A stretch of 39,936 nt of DNA from positions 1-39,936 of the forward strand of contig DIVR01000055.1 in NCBI GenBank assembly GCA_002428325.1, in the 5' to 3' direction. The notes beneath the pieces are model-generated. The model ran no database searches, was not told where the DNA came from, and worked only from the letters and a program-made list of their open reading frames with translations. Positions within the stretch are counted from its first letter, which is position 1; every line of letters starts with the position of its first letter. A program made the position numbers and the translations under genes. Source of the stretch: a bacterium UBP4_UBA6127. Lineage in GTDB: Bacteria > UBP4 > UBA4092. Shown piece after piece: positions 1 through 8,517 of this stretch.

Positions 1-322
1 ACCGTTCCAGGTGGACCTGATGACAGATACCATTTCCTGGGCGGGAGAAATAAATCCCATGTCGGGCAGCTACGCTTTGCAGGTAAATATGGTCATCCGC
101 ATTTTCAAACCCGGTCTGCAGCATATTATGGTCCACATAGCTGACCGATAATTTAGTTTTGACCTGGGGGATTCCCATCGCCTCAAATTGCAGATAGGCC
201 ATGGTGCCGGTGGCATCCTGGGTGAGGGTCTGGTCTATTTTGATGCCGATTTCCTGGCCGGGTATCAGTTCCCCGGAAACCAGGTGCTCTTTTAGAATTT
301 TCTTTGCTATTCCGAGTCCCAT
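1..322 (-). CDS. Aconitate hydratase (aconitase), N-terminal part, cut by window edge
   Basis: Reading from an ATG at 322 towards position 1 gives about 107 residues beginning MGLGIAKKILKEHLV. They contain conserved aconitase blocks: KIDQTLTQDATGTMAYLQFE, SVSYVDHNMLQTGFENADDH and YFSRPGNGICHQVHLER. The enzyme isomerises citrate to isocitrate in the TCA cycle with a 4Fe-4S cluster; the cluster cysteines lie in the part outside the window. An AAGGAG ribosome-binding site sits just upstream of the ATG, which fixes the start. The N-terminus looks like the bacterial/mitochondrial-type aconitase rather than AcnB, but the subfamily cannot be settled from a fragment. The gene appears intact up to the window edge and probably has its own promoter at about 444-473. 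Confidence 0.93.
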   Translation of the reverse strand, partial: MGLGIAKKILKEHLVSGELIPGQEIGIKIDQTLTQDATGTMAYLQFEAMGIPQVKTKLSVSYVDHNMLQTGFENADDHIYLQSVAARHGIYFSRPGNGICHQVHLER

Positions 323-443
323 AGTATTAGCTCCTTTTAATCTTTGGATTGGTGTGGGGAATCTGCCAAAGACCCAGGCATTCAAAGGAGTGGTAGAGAA
401 AATGCCAACGAAGACAGCCCCACAAACTGAAGACTTTTATTCC

Positions 444-473
444 ATTATAGCCTATCCCCAAGGTTAATGACAG
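444..473 (-). promoter_or_regulatory. Putative sigma-70 promoter for aconitase
   Basis: On the minus strand there is a perfect TATAAT (444-449) preceded by CTGTCA (468-473) with an 18-bp spacer. This would give a leader of about 115 nt before the aconitase ATG. The -35 lies in one arm of an inverted repeat, ATGACAG (467-473) and CTGTCAT (499-505), which could be an operator. This is inferred from the consensus only. Confidence 0.45.
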
Positions 474-582
474 AAGGCTGATACCTATTAAGGTTAGGCT
501 GTCATCTAAGGGGGTAAAAAACATAGGATTCTAAATATCCCTGGATTCCCGAGCTTATCCTGTTTGATAAATAGCTTCTCTT

Positions 583-1320
583 CTATTTCGAAAACTCCAT
601 TAAAAAAGGGAACCAGTCTAATATTTTATTGGTTATCAGGGAAAATTTATTGGTCATTATCAGGATCCCGATAAGGACCAGCAGGATGCCGCTGAGTATC
701 TCAATGGCATGAAAATATTGTTTTATTTTCATAAAGAGTTTGAAAAACTGGTTCAGAGCCAGAGAAGTGATTAAAAAAGGAATTCCCAATCCCAATGAAT
801 AGACCGATAAAAGGATGATTCCCTTCCAGAGAGTTTCTTCAGTGCTGGCAATGGTCAGAATCCCTGCCAGGATGGGCCCAATACAGGGAGTCCATCCAAA
901 GGCAAAGGATAATCCCAGTACAAAAGCTCCCAGGAAAGATACGGCTTTGGCCGGCCCTTCGAATTTTTTGGTCTTATAAAGGAAGGGTATTTTGAAAATT
1001 CCCATCAAATGGAGTCCAAATACTATAATCAGAACTCCGGCTAACTTGGTGAAAAGGGGAAGTTTGGTCAGCAGGGCTTTCCCCAGCCAGGTGGCTGAGG
1101 CACCCAGGGCTACAAAAACAAAAGTGAATCCCAATACAAAAAAAACTGAACTGAGAAAAGCTTTCAGGGTTTGTTTGGTGCCGGTATCCTCTTTCCTTAA
1201 ATCTTCCAGTGAAACTCCGGTGATAAAGGAGATATAGGCAGGTACCAGGGGAAGTACACAAGGGGATAAAAAAGATATTATTCCGGCAATAAAGGCTGTT
1301 AATATTCCAACTTCTTGCAT
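583..1320 (-). CDS. ccdA: CcdA-type cytochrome c biogenesis / thiol-disulfide transmembrane protein
   Basis: This 245-residue, almost wholly hydrophobic protein has about six membrane spans. It carries the two signature cysteine motifs of the CcdA/DsbD membrane domain: SPCVLP near residue 20 in the first span and TPCIGP near residue 145. Family members pass electrons from cytoplasmic thioredoxin across the membrane to extracytoplasmic thiol proteins, for example for haem c attachment or disulfide reduction. The length fits stand-alone CcdA, without the periplasmic domains of DsbD. The ATG at 1320 is preceded by GAGAGG. No thioredoxin-like partner is adjacent. The assignment to the family is secure; the exact partner is unknown. 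Confidence 0.93.
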   Translation of the reverse strand: MQEVGILTAFIAGIISFLSPCVLPLVPAYISFITGVSLEDLRKEDTGTKQTLKAFLSSVFFVLGFTFVFVALGASATWLGKALLTKLPLFTKLAGVLIIVFGLHLMGIFKIPFLYKTKKFEGPAKAVSFLGAFVLGLSFAFGWTPCIGPILAGILTIASTEETLWKGIILLSVYSLGLGIPFLITSLALNQFFKLFMKIKQYFHAIEILSGILLVLIGILIMTNKFSLITNKILDWFPFLMEFSK

Positions 1321-1349
1321 GAGAGAACCTCTCGTTTCTTATTGATATT

Positions 1350-1355
1350 ATTATA
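1350..1355 (-). promoter_or_regulatory. Possible -10 box for ccdA
   Basis: A perfect TATAAT on the minus strand lies 30 bp upstream of the ccdA ATG, within an AT-rich tract. The only -35 candidate at usual spacing is a poor TTTATT (16-bp spacer), so this is a weak call. Confidence 0.25.
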
Positions 1356-1426
1356 TAGAACAATCTAAATCAATAAAGGGTTTCAGGATAGATTAATTTG
1401 AGGTAAGAAAAGTTGTTTTTATATGA

Positions 1427-1453
1427 GACCTATCGGACCCATAAGACTTATTC
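1427..1453 (-). repeat. Degenerate 9-bp tandem repeat, copy 1
   Basis: Read on the minus strand, three 9-bp units follow each other: GAATAAGTC, TTATGGGTC and CGATAGGTC, all variants of NTATAGGTC. The stop codon of the upstream minus-strand gene (1448-1450) lies inside the first unit. A second array of the same unit is at 16093-16128 in the opposite orientation; the two share the junction TATAAGTCTTATG, with one or two changes. Confidence 0.6.
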
Positions 1454-2164
1454 TTTCTTTGAATCAATCACAAAATACTGCCGATTTCCCTTTTTATGGT
1501 CCAGACGTATCAGTTGCATCTGTTTAAAGGCATAGGTGATTTTCTGAGCCTCATGGATTCTGACATTCAGGGCATCAGCTAATTCTTTATTGGAAAAGGG
1601 GAATTTCAGGAGGGGCGGCAGGAATTGGAGATAATCGGCAGGCTGGTTGAATCTCTGTTCTTCATAGACCTGGGTGAATCGCCGGTCCTGGATACTGACT
1701 CCTTTACGCCGCCAGCTGCCTTTTCCATCTTCACATCGGATTTCCTCTTCATGGATCATTAGGACTGAAAGGCTGAACCCGGGGTTCTGAAGTATCTCCC
1801 TGGGAAGATGGATGATTTCATCAAAGATATCCATTAATTTCCCGGTTTTAGGAGATTTCCTGATTTTCTCAGGTTTCTTTTTTCCCGGTTTATAATAATG
1901 AATATGCTTATCCTGGGCGATAGGATAGACCAGCCTGATTTGATATTCTTCCAGAAGGGATATCAGTTTCCGTTTTAGAGCTCCCAAGTTACGGGTCTGA
2001 ATTTCTATCAATAATCCATTCCTGTAAATATCAATATAATACCGGCCGATTTTATGTTCCAGCAGGTCTCCCGGTTGGGCATACCATAATTTCAAAGAAG
2101 CATGCAGGGATTTTTCGTTTTCTTCTCCGATACTGGCTCTGGGTTTACGGGTGGAAGATTTCAT
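1448..2164 (-). CDS. Unknown protein with nuclease-like N-terminus and winged-helix-like C-terminus
   Basis: The protein has 238 residues. The N-terminal half (about 15-85) has the layout ENEKSLHASLKLWYA, D33, YYIDIYRNGLLIEIQTRN, then LKRKL and RLVYPIA. The D45...E54-x-Q56 core resembles the active-site hairpin of PD-(D/E)XK nucleases, with Gln in place of Lys. I infer this fold and cannot prove it. Residues about 185-238 (ELADALNVRIHEAQKITYAFKQ..., then a GNRQYFVID strand) look like a winged helix. The gene overlaps the end of the upstream dacB by four bases (ATGA), so the two are translationally coupled, although a functional link between a carboxypeptidase and a nuclease-like protein is not obvious. 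No signal peptide, so probably cytoplasmic. Confidence 0.7.
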   Translation of the reverse strand: MKSSTRKPRASIGEENEKSLHASLKLWYAQPGDLLEHKIGRYYIDIYRNGLLIEIQTRNLGALKRKLISLLEEYQIRLVYPIAQDKHIHYYKPGKKKPEKIRKSPKTGKLMDIFDEIIHLPREILQNPGFSLSVLMIHEEEIRCEDGKGSWRRKGVSIQDRRFTQVYEEQRFNQPADYLQFLPPLLKFPFSNKELADALNVRIHEAQKITYAFKQMQLIRLDHKKGNRQYFVIDSKKE

Positions 2165-3660
2165 TTTCGGGAGAATTCTGCCATAAGGACGGTTGCCTTA
2201 TCCATGGCGGCATCCACTTCCTCCATGGTCAACCGATGGTTATTGCACATCATGGAATAGACCAGGATTTCTCCATCTTTGGTTGTGGCATATCCGGAAA
2301 AACATCTGACATGCAGGATATATCCTGTTTTTCCCCGGATGGAATCGGCAGCAGTGGTATCTTTCAAGAGGGTGGCTATATCTCCATTGACACCCCCGGG
2401 AGGCAGGGATTCCCACCATGCATCTTTCCAGGGAGACTTATACATATAACTTAATACTTGGACAAATTGATGGGGTTGGACCAGGTTGGTTTGAGACAAC
2501 CCGGACCCATCCACTACATAAAGATGGGTGGTATCTACCCCGATTCTTCCTAAATAATCTTCAATGGCTTCCGTACCCTTTACAGTGGACCCTTCACCTT
2601 TCACCAGTTTTCCCAACGTCTTGGTGATTTGTTCAGCATAGAGATTTTGGCTGACCCGATTGGTGATTCGGATAATTTTTGCCAAGGGCATGGATTCATG
2701 GGTATAAAGGATATCTTTAGCGGTAGGTGGTTGGGCACAGTCATCAATATCCTTGGGTTTTCCGGTTACTTCAATCCCGTTACGTTTCAGGGTCTCATAA
2801 AAGACCGTCGCGAAAAATAAGGTAGGATTACTGACAGACCCCCATTCCTTTACAGTGGTTTTACTTAAGGAAATCTGTCCGAATATTTCAGGATTATTCT
2901 TGCCTGGGGTCCTGTCTACATCAAAATCTGTTTTTTCCCCTTCAGCGACCGTGGTGGCTTTGCTGGTGAGCTGGACATAATCAGTGGGAAATTTTAACTC
3001 ATACCCGATGGGGTCGCCTACCTTTTTACCCGGCCAAGCCAGATAGTCAAAGCAATTCTCATTGAAACAAAGGGCTGACTGCTCCGCTGAAAAGGGGCTG
3101 GCAAAATATCCATACATCCAGCTGTAAACGAGGGGATTATCCTCAAAATAATTATCATCCCCGATAATATTTCCATCTATCTTTTTTATCCCTCGGGCTT
3201 TCAGTTTCTCCACTATTTCTTCCATCATGGCGATAGAGGTGGAGGACCCTTTGGAATATCTCCCGGAGAACGTTGGGTCGCCTGTCCCCCGAATCACTAA
3301 ATCTCCCGGCATGGTGCCGTCTTCATTCAAGGAGGTATTCCCAATGAAAAAAGTGGGATATTTATAATCAGGTCCCAGGTAAAACAGTGCCGCAGAAGTC
3401 GGCAGTACTTTATTATTGGATGCCGGCCTTAAATTGATTTTCCCATTGTGGTCGTATAAGACATCTCCATGGGTCAGGGATTGCACCTCAACTCCCCAAA
3501 TGGCATTTTCAAATTGGGGGGCAGTAAAAAGCTCATCCAATTGGGCCTGCAATTGTTGTGTTTTGGGATGGGTAGCGGGTGTTGCCTCTTTATGGGGTAG
3601 GGTGGCGCAGCCGGTAAGCGCTAATGTGCTGATTGATAAGCATAGAATTATTTTTTTCAT
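2161..3660 (-). CDS. dacB: D-alanyl-D-alanine carboxypeptidase/endopeptidase, lipoprotein (PBP4, peptidase S13)
   Basis: This penicillin-binding protein of 499 residues trims or cleaves D-Ala-linked peptidoglycan cross-links. All three serine-DD-peptidase motifs are present: SNNK (S81, K84), SQN (337-339) and KTG (444-446). The large insert between the first two motifs is typical of S13/PBP4. I chose the ATG at 3660 because it begins a lipoprotein signal, MKKIILCLSISTLALTGC, with the lipobox cysteine at residue 18. An in-frame ATG at 3720 would add 20 polar residues before the signal and has no ribosome-binding site. The lipid anchor is unusual for PBP4 and suggests attachment to a membrane facing the peptidoglycan. 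First gene of a two-gene unit with the coupled nuclease-like gene. Confidence 0.93.
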   Translation of the reverse strand: MKKIILCLSISTLALTGCATLPHKEATPATHPKTQQLQAQLDELFTAPQFENAIWGVEVQSLTHGDVLYDHNGKINLRPASNNKVLPTSAALFYLGPDYKYPTFFIGNTSLNEDGTMPGDLVIRGTGDPTFSGRYSKGSSTSIAMMEEIVEKLKARGIKKIDGNIIGDDNYFEDNPLVYSWMYGYFASPFSAEQSALCFNENCFDYLAWPGKKVGDPIGYELKFPTDYVQLTSKATTVAEGEKTDFDVDRTPGKNNPEIFGQISLSKTTVKEWGSVSNPTLFFATVFYETLKRNGIEVTGKPKDIDDCAQPPTAKDILYTHESMPLAKIIRITNRVSQNLYAEQITKTLGKLVKGEGSTVKGTEAIEDYLGRIGVDTTHLYVVDGSGLSQTNLVQPHQFVQVLSYMYKSPWKDAWWESLPPGGVNGDIATLLKDTTAADSIRGKTGYILHVRCFSGYATTKDGEILVYSMMCNNHRLTMEEVDAAMDKATVLMAEFSRK

Positions 3661-3815
3661 AATGTCCCGAATTTTACCCGAATCCTGCAGGGAAGTCCAG
3701 TCTGTTATAACAGATTCCATACAATCAGGTTAGGGGAAGGTATCCATTCTTTTTTCATAGGGGATGAATCATTTCAACTCCATGAAGATTGGTTTAATAT
3801 CGATTGATTTGCGGA

Positions 3816-3830
3816 GGGTCTAAAAGACCC
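3816..3830. other. Small hairpin in the intergenic region upstream of dacB
   Basis: GGGTCT (3816-3821) and AGACCC (3825-3830) form a six-base stem with a three-base loop. It lies between the end of the zinc-ribbon gene (3926) and the start of dacB (3660). There is no U-run on the minus-strand side, so it is not a classical terminator for the minus-strand genes. The rest of 3661-3925 shows nothing I can name. Confidence 0.3.
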
Positions 3831-3925
3831 AAAAAGGCAAGAAAAAAAGAGAATAAAATAACAAAACCTGGCCCTTCAATAAACAGACAGCCTTACAAAA
3901 AAGAAAAACCAGAAGCCCTTATGGG

Positions 3926-4279
3926 TTACCGGTATTCTTCAAAGGTCCGGCCGCAATTGGGACAGCCGGTAAAATAGAAACACTTTTTGATGGACAGATC
4001 ACAACGGAAATGTATAACCCATCCCTGATGTTGGCAGCTGGGACACTGATAGGATTCCAGTTGCTCTGCTAATTCAGGGTGTTTCTCATGAAGAGTCAGG
4101 CTGGGTTCTGCCAGGGTGTAACGGGTTCCACATTGGTAGCAATGGGCATGGAGCTTATCGTCTGATTCAATCCATTCAAGAGCGGCTTGATCGCAATGAG
4201 GACATTTCTTGCCTTCCAGTTCAGCCAGGATTGCTTCAGCTTCGGTCATGACCGTTGTGGGAAAGATTAATTCCGACAT
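3926..4279 (-). CDS. Zinc-ribbon protein of unknown function
   Basis: A 117-residue soluble protein with four CxxC pairs: C26/C29, C47/C50, C79/C82 and C106/C109, plus extra C93 and C100. The spacing fits two consecutive treble-clef or zinc-ribbon units, each built from two knuckles. The first 20 residues are acidic and helical. There is no catalytic motif, so a structural, nucleic-acid-binding or protein-binding role is likely; a redox role is also possible. The ATG has an AAGGGAA ribosome-binding site. It sits alone between two minus-strand genes and has two inverted repeats in its upstream region (4317-4375). I do not recognise the family. Confidence 0.8.
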   Translation of the reverse strand: MSELIFPTTVMTEAEAILAELEGKKCPHCDQAALEWIESDDKLHAHCYQCGTRYTLAEPSLTLHEKHPELAEQLESYQCPSCQHQGWVIHFRCDLSIKKCFYFTGCPNCGRTFEEYR

Positions 4280-4316
4280 TTCTTTGATTCCCTTTCACAC
4301 AAATAACAAAACAATA

Positions 4317-4375
4317 ACGGTGAATTTCCACCGTATTAACCTGTCTATTTTACCACTCTTGTAAAGGGGTAAAAT
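4317..4375 (-). promoter_or_regulatory. Two inverted repeats upstream of the zinc-ribbon gene
   Basis: ACGGTG (4317-4322) and CACCGT (4329-4334) form a perfect six-base dyad with a six-base spacer, 38 bp before the start codon. ATTTTACC (4347-4354) and GGTAAAAT (4368-4375) form a perfect eight-base dyad with a 13-base spacer. Their position upstream of a single small gene suits operator sites. No -35/-10 pair of good quality is visible, so the role is inferred. Confidence 0.35.
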
Positions 4376-4469
4376 AATTGATAAAGGGAATCATTGAAAA
4401 TAAAATACTTACACTTTTATCGGTTTCTAAAGGTAAGGAAAAACCAATTTTTACAGATTTTGAAAAATA

Positions 4470-5891
4470 TTATCCGGCGTTATCAGGGTTGATTCCATGG
4501 CTGACAGAATCCGATAATCCTTTATGGGAACGGCGTCCGGTATGCCGGACTTTTTTTCCCATCAGCCGGGCAGCAAAATTCACTGAATCCAGCAGGAAAT
4601 GGGAAATGGGTTGAGTCCATTTCATCTTAGGATGAATATAAAACAGTTTAAGCAGTTCCTCTTCGGTTTCCGGAAGTAAATCTGTCTCAGGGGTGATGAT
4701 TCCCTCTTTCAGGGCAATCTGTTCTATCTCTGTATAAGGTTCAATACGAATCCAGGAGAGTCCCACTCCACCCTTTTTGCGGGGGACCAGAGTCAGGTTC
4801 CAGCGGATAAAAAAAGCCAGCATTTTCAGGTATCCCAGGGGAGTTGTCCCCGGAGGGGCGGAGAAAAAAGCATAGCCGGAGCGGACCCCGGGAATTCGGC
4901 TGACAGTTTTAACCGTCGCATCAATATCTTTTCGGGTAAATGATTTTCTCAGGGTTTTCAGGGCATTTTCTTCCAGGGCATCTGGGGAAAAGGAGAGTTG
5001 TTTACATCCTGCTTCCCGGACCAGTTTCACAAATTCGGGAGTGATATTCCGCATATCAAACCAGGCTGTCCAGGGAGTTTTATTTCCCCTTCGAATCAAT
5101 TCATTACAGATTTCTTCTGCGTGGTTTTGGGGCAAGTTAAAAACGCTGTCTAAAAACATGAAACCGGGCACTTCATATTTATCTTTTAAAAAATAGATCT
5201 CATCTACAATCTGTTTAGGTGATTTTTGGCGGATATTAGCCCCGTTTAAAAAAGGATAACTGCAATAAATGCAGCGAAGATAACATCCTCTTTTGGTTTC
5301 GATACCAATTGAGCCCATGGTGGAAAAATAAGGTCGGGGATCCACTAAATCCCGGTCTGGGATGGGAAGTTTTCCTAATTCCGGCGGTTCCCGATGTCCG
5401 GTGAAAGTGGTGCTGCCATCCTGATGGCGAATAATAATCCCTTTGACTTTTTCCGGTTGGTTCAGATTTTCTAATAGTTCAGGCAGGGATTCTTCCCCTT
5501 CCTGATAAATCCCAAAATCGATTCCCGGGGTACGTTGCACAATCTTTTCGGCAAACAGTGAAAAGGCGGCTCCTCCGACAATGATTTTTACATCGGATTT
5601 GATGGAACGAATCAAATCAACAGTTGGCTGAAGGGTCTTGATATAAAGCCAGGGGTCTCGAAGTTGAGTCGTATCAACATTTCTCTGGGAGATACCGACC
5701 ACATCCGGCTGAAATTCTTTTACCGCTTCGCCAATGGGGTCATACCCCCGGTTCTGGGGATTAGGGTCAAGGCATCGGACTTCATAACCTTTTTGTTTTA
5801 AGACGGTTCCCAGGGTAACAATAGCTATTGGATAGAGCAACCCATCAGCTTCATCACGGCCCAGATATGCATGAACTAATAAAACCCTCAT
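4470..5891 (-). CDS. B12-binding-domain radical SAM protein
   Basis: The protein has 473 residues. The N-terminal third (about 1-150: MRVLLVHAY, later VVGISQRNVD and KIIVGGAAFS) matches the Rossmann-like cobalamin-binding fold of class B radical SAM enzymes, without an obvious DxHxxG motif. The radical SAM core begins with GCYLRCIYC, giving the 4Fe-4S cysteines C203, C207 and C210. Such enzymes methylate or rearrange unactivated carbons in lipids, cofactors or natural products; the substrate cannot be told here. The ATG at 5891 follows a GAGGAT ribosome-binding site. It stands alone, and its basic C-terminal tail (about 430-473) is not part of the core fold. A second protein of the same architecture is at 23971-25383. 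Confidence 0.9.
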   Translation of the reverse strand: MRVLLVHAYLGRDEADGLLYPIAIVTLGTVLKQKGYEVRCLDPNPQNRGYDPIGEAVKEFQPDVVGISQRNVDTTQLRDPWLYIKTLQPTVDLIRSIKSDVKIIVGGAAFSLFAEKIVQRTPGIDFGIYQEGEESLPELLENLNQPEKVKGIIIRHQDGSTTFTGHREPPELGKLPIPDRDLVDPRPYFSTMGSIGIETKRGCYLRCIYCSYPFLNGANIRQKSPKQIVDEIYFLKDKYEVPGFMFLDSVFNLPQNHAEEICNELIRRGNKTPWTAWFDMRNITPEFVKLVREAGCKQLSFSPDALEENALKTLRKSFTRKDIDATVKTVSRIPGVRSGYAFFSAPPGTTPLGYLKMLAFFIRWNLTLVPRKKGGVGLSWIRIEPYTEIEQIALKEGIITPETDLLPETEEELLKLFYIHPKMKWTQPISHFLLDSVNFAARLMGKKVRHTGRRSHKGLSDSVSHGINPDNAG

Positions 5892-6182
5892 TCTCTATAA
5901 TCCTCGTTTAACGGGGTATCCCTTGATATGGAAGGCACTTACCCGGTCAGTTTCACTTAAAATTTACTTACCCCATTCAATCTATCATTGGGTTGGGGGA
6001 GTGTCAAGAATTTGGCTGTATTACCAAGGAAAATAAGGCTGTTACCCTATCCAGGATTCAAATCGATTAATAATAATGTTAAGGTATTTATACCAATATA
6101 AATAACCCTGAGGATGGCAGGGTGAGGGTACTATCCCTCTGTTTATCTCCCTGAATAAACCTCTTTTATTAAGGATACTGCT

Positions 6183-8306
6183 GTGAATCCGACTGATGTT
6201 TTCCAATTATTGAACCTTAAAACCCCGGGTATGGCGAAAATTCAGGAGGCTTTGGCTGCCAGTCAACCTGAGGTGGCATTAATAGCTCTCCGGGATTACC
6301 TGGCTGCTCGTTTAACCCCGGTCCTATATGGAAATTCTGACCCGATAAACTTAGTCAACCATATTTCTCAACATTACCCCCAAGAAATTGAAGAAACCCT
6401 GAAAATAGCGGATGAAATCACCCGGCAGGAATTTCTCTTCCGGGGCCGATGGGATATGGAACGGACCCATCATCCTGTCCGGTTTGAAGATAAGATTCCA
6501 TGGGATGTCATTCCTGCGGATGATGAAGAATGGTGTTTTATGCTGAATCGGCATAAATATTGGACTTCCTTGGGACAAGCGTATATTCTGACAGGAAATG
6601 AGGCCTATGCTCAAACCTTCTTTTCCCAATTAGAAGACTGGATCGATTCTAATCCCCTGGAAGAACGGTTCTACAGAAAATCATGGAGAACTCTGGAAGC
6701 TGGCATTCGGATGGAAAACTGGGTGAAAACGTTACAATTTACCTTGAAAAGTCCCCATTTCTCTCCTCAGCTGGCCGGCAAACTGATTCAATCTATGCGG
6801 CAGCATGGCCAATATATTATTGATAACTATAACCACTTCAGGCGGCTCAGCAACTGGGGAGTCATAGAAAATCATGGACTCTTTGTTCTCTCTGTCTTTC
6901 TTCCTGAATTACAGAAATCCAGCCAATGGCAAAAAGCCGCTCTGGCACGCCTGGAAGAAGAAATCCTGATTCAATGCCTGGGAGATGGAACCCAATGGGA
7001 ACAATCTCCCTTATACCATAATGAAGTCCTTCGGTGTTATCTGGATCTGCTGAACCTGGCTGAAAAAAATGGGATAAAGGTCCCTGATGCCATCCCTCCC
7101 AAAGTAAAAAAAATGGCATATGTTGATTTATATATGGCAAGGCCAGACCATCAGGAACCTCTTCTGGGGGACAGTGATGAAGTGGATCTCCGGGATGTAT
7201 TGTCTCTGTCAGCTTTTCTTTTTAAGGATGGACAACTGAAATTCGGAGGGTATCCCTCTTTGGATTATGAATCCCTCTGGGATTTAGGGTATGGCGCCTG
7301 TCAGTTGTATGAATCTCTCCCGTCTCAAATCCCTTCTTTTAGTTCTTATGGATTTGAGGATGCGGGAAATTATTACCTGCGTTCGGGTTGGGGTGAAAAG
7401 GATTCTTATTTATCCTTCCGATGCGGGTATCATGGGGGAGGCCATGGGCATGCGGATACTCTCCATATCGACCTGTCAGCGTATGGGGATAACCTTCTGA
7501 CGGATTTGGGCCGATTTACTTATGTGGAAGGAAACCCCTGGCGTGATTATTTTAAATCCAGTTCATCCCATAATGTTCCCAGAGTGGATGCCCATAATTT
7601 TACTGATTTAGTGGGGTCATGGCTGGTCAAAAAGGCTGCCTTGCCTCTGAATGTAAAATACATTACCACGGCTGAATATGATTATGTGGAAGGGGGGCAC
7701 CTGGGATACCTGGAGTTGGCTGACCCGGTGGTGGTTACCCGGAAAATCCTTTTTCTGAAACCCTCCTGTTGGATTTTGATGGATGAGTTCCACGGGAAAC
7801 AATCCCACACTTTTACCCAGCATTATCATTTTGGGTTGGGGCAGGCTCAAAAACAGGCTGATGGCATAACCTTTGAAGGGGACCATGCCCGGCTCAGGCT
7901 GATTCCTCTGGATAAGTCCATCCAGACGGAGGTAAAGGAAGATTTTATCTCCCGACAGTATAATCTGAAAGAGCCTTCTCAACAGGCCCTCTTTACCCTG
8001 CAGGGCACTGGTTTTACTTCCATGGGGACTTTGTTATGGGCTGAACCCCTCTCATCTCCGACTCAGATATCCTGGGAACCAGTGGCCGTTTTCAGGGGGA
8101 ATGGAAGAGATGCTTCTCCTCAACAGGCCCAGGCTTTCAAAATTCGGATTGCAGATGAAGAGTCTATTATTTTCTTTGCTTATCAGGAACCTGCCCAAAA
8201 ATCTCCGGCTCCCCTCTGGGTTGTCGATAATATCCCTCTTTTTGCTAAAGTTGCCTTGATTAGAAAAACCCAAGAAGGGTATAACACCACCCCTATTCGG
8301 TATTAG
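6183..8306 (+). CDS. Heparinase II/III family protein (alginate-lyase-like polysaccharide lyase)
   Basis: This 707-residue protein starts at a GTG preceded by AAGGA (6171-6175). Residues about 60-370 have the helical (alpha/alpha toroid) character of heparinase II/III N-terminal domains (NNHFRRLSNWGVIENHGLF, ERIL-like helices, LLGDSDEVDLRD). The C-terminal beta-sandwich starts near residue 393 with YYLRSGWGEKDSYLSFRCG and contains the family signature YHGGGHGHADTLHIDL (about 416-431). These lyases cleave uronic-acid-containing polysaccharides by beta-elimination. No N-terminal signal peptide is visible, so it may be cytoplasmic or act on internal or imported oligosaccharide; in many bacteria such genes sit in capsule or exopolysaccharide loci. 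It is monocistronic here and convergent with the hemerythrin gene. Confidence 0.9.
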   Translation: MNPTDVFQLLNLKTPGMAKIQEALAASQPEVALIALRDYLAARLTPVLYGNSDPINLVNHISQHYPQEIEETLKIADEITRQEFLFRGRWDMERTHHPVRFEDKIPWDVIPADDEEWCFMLNRHKYWTSLGQAYILTGNEAYAQTFFSQLEDWIDSNPLEERFYRKSWRTLEAGIRMENWVKTLQFTLKSPHFSPQLAGKLIQSMRQHGQYIIDNYNHFRRLSNWGVIENHGLFVLSVFLPELQKSSQWQKAALARLEEEILIQCLGDGTQWEQSPLYHNEVLRCYLDLLNLAEKNGIKVPDAIPPKVKKMAYVDLYMARPDHQEPLLGDSDEVDLRDVLSLSAFLFKDGQLKFGGYPSLDYESLWDLGYGACQLYESLPSQIPSFSSYGFEDAGNYYLRSGWGEKDSYLSFRCGYHGGGHGHADTLHIDLSAYGDNLLTDLGRFTYVEGNPWRDYFKSSSSHNVPRVDAHNFTDLVGSWLVKKAALPLNVKYITTAEYDYVEGGHLGYLELADPVVVTRKILFLKPSCWILMDEFHGKQSHTFTQHYHFGLGQAQKQADGITFEGDHARLRLIPLDKSIQTEVKEDFISRQYNLKEPSQQALFTLQGTGFTSMGTLLWAEPLSSPTQISWEPVAVFRGNGRDASPQQAQAFKIRIADEESIIFFAYQEPAQKSPAPLWVVDNIPLFAKVALIRKTQEGYNTTPIRY

Positions 8307-8353
8307 GTCCAAAATATCCAAGCTACCTAATTCTTTATCAGGCTTTCTGTATT

Positions 8354-8371
8354 TTTTGACGGCTGTCAAAA
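8354..8371. repeat. Palindrome TTTTGACRGYTGTCAAAA, copy 1
   Basis: TTTTGACGGCTGTCAAAA, with eight-base arms around GC (one G.T wobble). It differs from copy 2 at 8518-8535 by only two bases, and both changes preserve the two-fold symmetry pattern. It could be a protein-binding site or a weak two-way terminator, since the arms end in T and A runs. Confidence 0.6.
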
Positions 8372-8517
8372 ATGGATGGATAAAGACCTGAAAGATAAGA
8401 ATCATTCCTGTTATTAGAGAGGCTGACAGGAGGAGCTGAAAAAAAGAGTTTTGCCATTAACTAAAGTATTATGAATAATCGAACCTTTTAGCAGTTATCT
8501 AAAGTATCATATGTAGG

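Noticed and set aside
201..467. Plus-strand frame of 88 codons
   Set aside because: Antisense to the conserved aconitase start and its leader, without supporting signals.
3661..3720. Upstream extension of dacB to an ATG at 3720
   Set aside because: No ribosome-binding site, and it would bury the lipoprotein signal behind 20 polar residues.
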